Made by a program: the position numbers and the translations under genes. 64,000 nt of DNA, taken from positions 26,442,569-26,506,568 of the forward strand of contig CM043871.1 in NCBI GenBank assembly GCA_023846275.1, written 5' to 3'. Below, in pieces: positions 60,767-64,000 of this stretch (position 1 is its first letter; each line of letters starts with the position of its first letter). Under the pieces are notes generated by a model. The model saw only the letters and a program-made list of their open reading frames with translations. It ran no database searches and was not told the origin of the DNA. The DNA is from Vanilla planifolia. Its lineage: Eukaryota; Streptophyta; Magnoliopsida; Asparagales; Orchidaceae.

Positions 60767-63700
60767 AAATTGCACGGCCTTTATTTGGAAATTAAGGAAA
60801 AGGCTAAAACTATTGTGTTATTTCATGTAAATTAAGCTAGATGTCACATTTTGCTATTTGAATTTTAATTTAAATTGCCCTTTATTTTTCTTTATTCTAA
60901 ATTTAAAAGTATTTTTGAGAAAAAAAAAAAAAAAATTTCGTGTGCATAGAAAAACATTTTTTGCATGATTTATTTGAGATGGTTCCAACTTTTTATATGA
61001 AAAATTAGGGGAAAAAAAATCAATAAGCATTATTAAAAAAAAATAACTTTTGCATCTTCAAATTATTCTAAATTGTAAAAAAAATCTTTCTTCTTTGCAT
61101 GTTTATTTTTGTTCTTTAAATTAAGTGATTATCAAAATGTGATAAGACCAATGCTCATTTGTGTTTAAAAATACCTTCATAAAAAAAAACTTAATGTTCC
61201 AAATATATTTACTCTCAAATGTTTTCAATCTTCTCATTGCATAACAATTTTATCAATGTAATTCGTCTTTCTTGTCTTAAGAAAAATTTAATTAGCACAT
61301 TAAATGTTGTATATGACATCAAAGATGCAAATAGGTTACAAAATATCTTTAGTTGTGTTAGAATTATATTTTAATTACTCATCATTCTTTATTCATTAGA
61401 ATCCAACTTATTATATTTTATTTAATGATACACGACTCAAATTGTTATTATAGACCTATTAATTAAGATTTAAAATGCTATGATAGTGATTGTAAATATA
61501 GCTTGTTTATTATGAACATAGTTTAAATTATTGTTTATTATAACAATTTACATTAATATAATGACTATATTATTTGTAATTGTGATGCCTCAATCAAGAA
61601 TTAAAGGGCACCTTGGATGATAATTATGATTAATATATTTTCTTTTAGTTAATTAAGTGTGCATTATTTTAAATAAATAATTGAATTTATTATATGTAAA
61701 TATAGAAACATAATTAAATATAAGTAATTTGTAGGATTTCATAATAATAATAATAATAATAATAGTAATCATTGTCTTATGTTGTTGGTTAATATCAATA
61801 ACAGTTTAAATCATTTGCATAATTTAGAAAAAATTTTATAGTTTAAATCACACTAGAGTTTATATGCAACCAAGGTTCAATTGAAATTCAAATCACTTTT
61901 TTTGACATCATAGTTTGATGATTGAAACGATTAAATATGTGTATATTTATAAACAATTATAGGTGTACTTAAAAAACAAAGCATCAACTTATTAACATCA
62001 TAAACTTGAACTTAATTAGTCAATGAATTACATAATTTATATGAACATTCTTATACATGAAACAATATTTTTTCAAAAATTATTGACTTAATTTAAGAAA
62101 TAAAGAATGTCTACATTAATATTCATTCTCTTTTTCTTTATTATTTTCTTTATTATCTATGTCCCCTTGTCTCTTTAAGAACTATTAAAATGATTATTAT
62201 AAAATTTTTTATCATCAATTAGATGAAACTATTAATATGTTCTCATATTAAACTATTTTTATTATAGAATAACAATCATTATGCTTTAGTTGTTTCTACA
62301 ATCTTATCTCATCACTCATTCTCCATGAGGGTATAAATCTTTTATCGTAACTATTATGCGAACTAACAAAACTATTCTCTTAAGCACTCTTAAAGGCAGA
62401 TAGAACTTTGACAACAACTATCTACCAAAAGCTCTCATTATTTTATAGCCATCTACTATAAAATATTGAAGATATGACAAGATTTCAACATTGATAAGCA
62501 AATATTTCATCATTTAGAAGATTTAACATCATCTTTTCACCCAATCATCTTATAATAGTAGTCGTGCCTTATCAGAGTCAACCATCAGATCTTCGTTTAT
62601 TAAAATCAATCAACGCTATAAGATTAATAACTTTTTTAATAGCATTTTATTTGACCTCTTGATTAATATTAAAAGAATCTTCAACCATTTTCTTTTACAA
62701 TAAGCTCTATATTAGTTTCACTTTCTTCACTATTCTTAAAGTTTTTTTTACACAATTTATCAATAGAAAAATCTAATAACTTTTAAGAATATAATGAAAA
62801 CATCCTTAATGCGTAACATATCATGATTTTTATTTAAGTTTTTTGCATCACTCAATATAATTCTCTCTATTTCTTTTCAACTCATCTTTTTTATCTTAAA
62901 CTTACAACCACATATTATTATTCATAAACTATTTTAAGAATCAACACTATCTTTATATTGTCATTGAAAGATTATAACTCGAACAATCTATCGCGACAAT
63001 ATCATATTAACAACAATTTGTTATACTTTCCCTTCTTTTTCCAAATTTTTTATATTTATTTTAAGAATTTGATTTTTTTGATGAGATGTAATAAACAAAT
63101 TAATTCCTTTTAATTCTATAAAGGTCAAAGAAGTAAATTAATGCATTTCTTTAAAACTAATCATAAATCAATCCTTCCTTTAAATCCGCCGGTTTCTTCC
63201 TTGGAATCGACCGGCCGGTTTAAGGTTTCCGCTTAAAAGGTCAACAAGCAACCGGCTGGATCCATCCTTTTCATCCTCTGTTTGTGAAGTCACATTTAAT
63301 AAATTGATGTATTTGTTTTTTTTTTTATTTTAAAAAATATTTAATTATTATATATATAAATTTCCTTTATTATAATTTTTTATTTATATTTTCTTTTTAA
63401 ATAAATAAATTATATACAAATAAAAAAATGAATATCTCTAAGAGGCCTATCGGTCTGACAAAACTTCACTAATGCCACTTAACTGACAGCTATGGTCGGA
63501 TGTCTCTAATTAACTAATTCCAACTGCAATTAGATAAATACGGTTATTTTTTTTTTATAAACAACTTTTGATGGCAAATGTAATTTAGAAAAAGTATTTT
63601 AAATGAGAGAAAATGAAAAAAATACTAAACTAAGTAGACTAATTTCATTCCAAAATTACAAATTTATCCTCAATTTGAAATCATGTAAAAAAAAAAATGT

Positions 63701-64000
63701 CGTAATTTTGATATTATTGCAATTTTTTAAAATAAAATTAGCAACTTTAGGAAACACTAGAAGAATATACTGTTGTTTATATAAAGCATAATGAAGGTAT
63801 CTTAAGAGTCACGTAAACGGTGGGCTCACTTTCAACAGCTTAAAGCATGATAATTACTGCCGTTTGTTTATGATTTATATAATTTTTTAATTAAAAAAAA
63901 TATTAAAATACTATTTAGGAAAAAACAATAGAACGTTTTTTTTATTCAAATTATTTAATTTATTGAAACATACATGTTATGGTGTAGTTTAATCGAGAAA
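60767..64000. other. AT-rich DNA downstream of CHX, no gene seen
   Basis: After the CHX 3' region the sequence is almost uniformly AT-rich, with an (AAT)n tract near 61,740-61,764 and homopolymer runs. A short GC-rich patch at 63,185-63,275 contains CCGGTTT and CCGGCCGG palindromic blocks, but no frame or element end could be tied to it. Nothing else is supported. Confidence 0.55.

Noticed and set aside
1..64000. tRNA, rRNA or snoRNA genes
   Set aside because: No cloverleaf-like A and B box pair or conserved rRNA segment was recognised by eye; a tRNAscan or Infernal run would be decisive.

Overview
The window is plant nuclear DNA. All multi-exon genes have short exons split by GT-AG introns, the protein families are plant ones, and the AT-rich intergenic and intronic DNA is full of decayed transposable elements. 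The very GC-rich coding sequence of the antiporter and calmodulin-like genes, set against AT-rich surroundings, and the protein sequences suggest a monocot, probably a non-grass commelinid. That placement is an inference, not a demonstrated assignment.

Layout: four genes lie on the minus strand in the left 28 kb. These are the first exon of a reticulon-like gene (496-646, the rest lies beyond the left edge), a small intronless gene with SIAMESE-RELATED-like C-terminal motifs (1856-2566), a CML42/43-type calmodulin-like protein (7778-8368), and the kinetochore gene MIS12. I rebuilt MIS12 as seven exons over 9056-28090. One of its introns is 16.16 kb long and carries tandem and inverted repeats. 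A 3.2-kb solo LTR with a perfect 5-bp target duplication (28449-31672) lies about 360 bp upstream of the MIS12 start codon, in the divergent gap before the plus-strand genes.

Three genes lie on the plus strand in the right half. The first is a B3-domain DNA-binding protein (eight exons, 34106-47791), with a diverged array of about 1-kb tandem repeats in intron 1 and a decayed minus-strand Ty1/copia element in intron 4. The second is a FHIT-type dinucleoside triphosphatase (49450-56584). The third is a CHX-type cation/H+ antiporter (58086-60766).

The most unusual observation is in FHIT. The conserved reading frame through the His-Val-Leu-Val motif can be restored only by a 3-nt exon (GTC, 52108-52110). 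It has a normal AG acceptor upstream and, directly downstream, an exact U12-type AT-AC donor (ATATCCTT). That donor pairs with an exact U12 branch-point sequence (TCCTTAAC) and an AC acceptor 3.4 kb away.

The genes are unrelated in function (membrane shaping, cell cycle, calcium signalling, kinetochore, transcription, nucleotide metabolism, ion transport) and form no operon-like unit. What links them is the architecture: small proteins spread over very large, repeat-filled introns.
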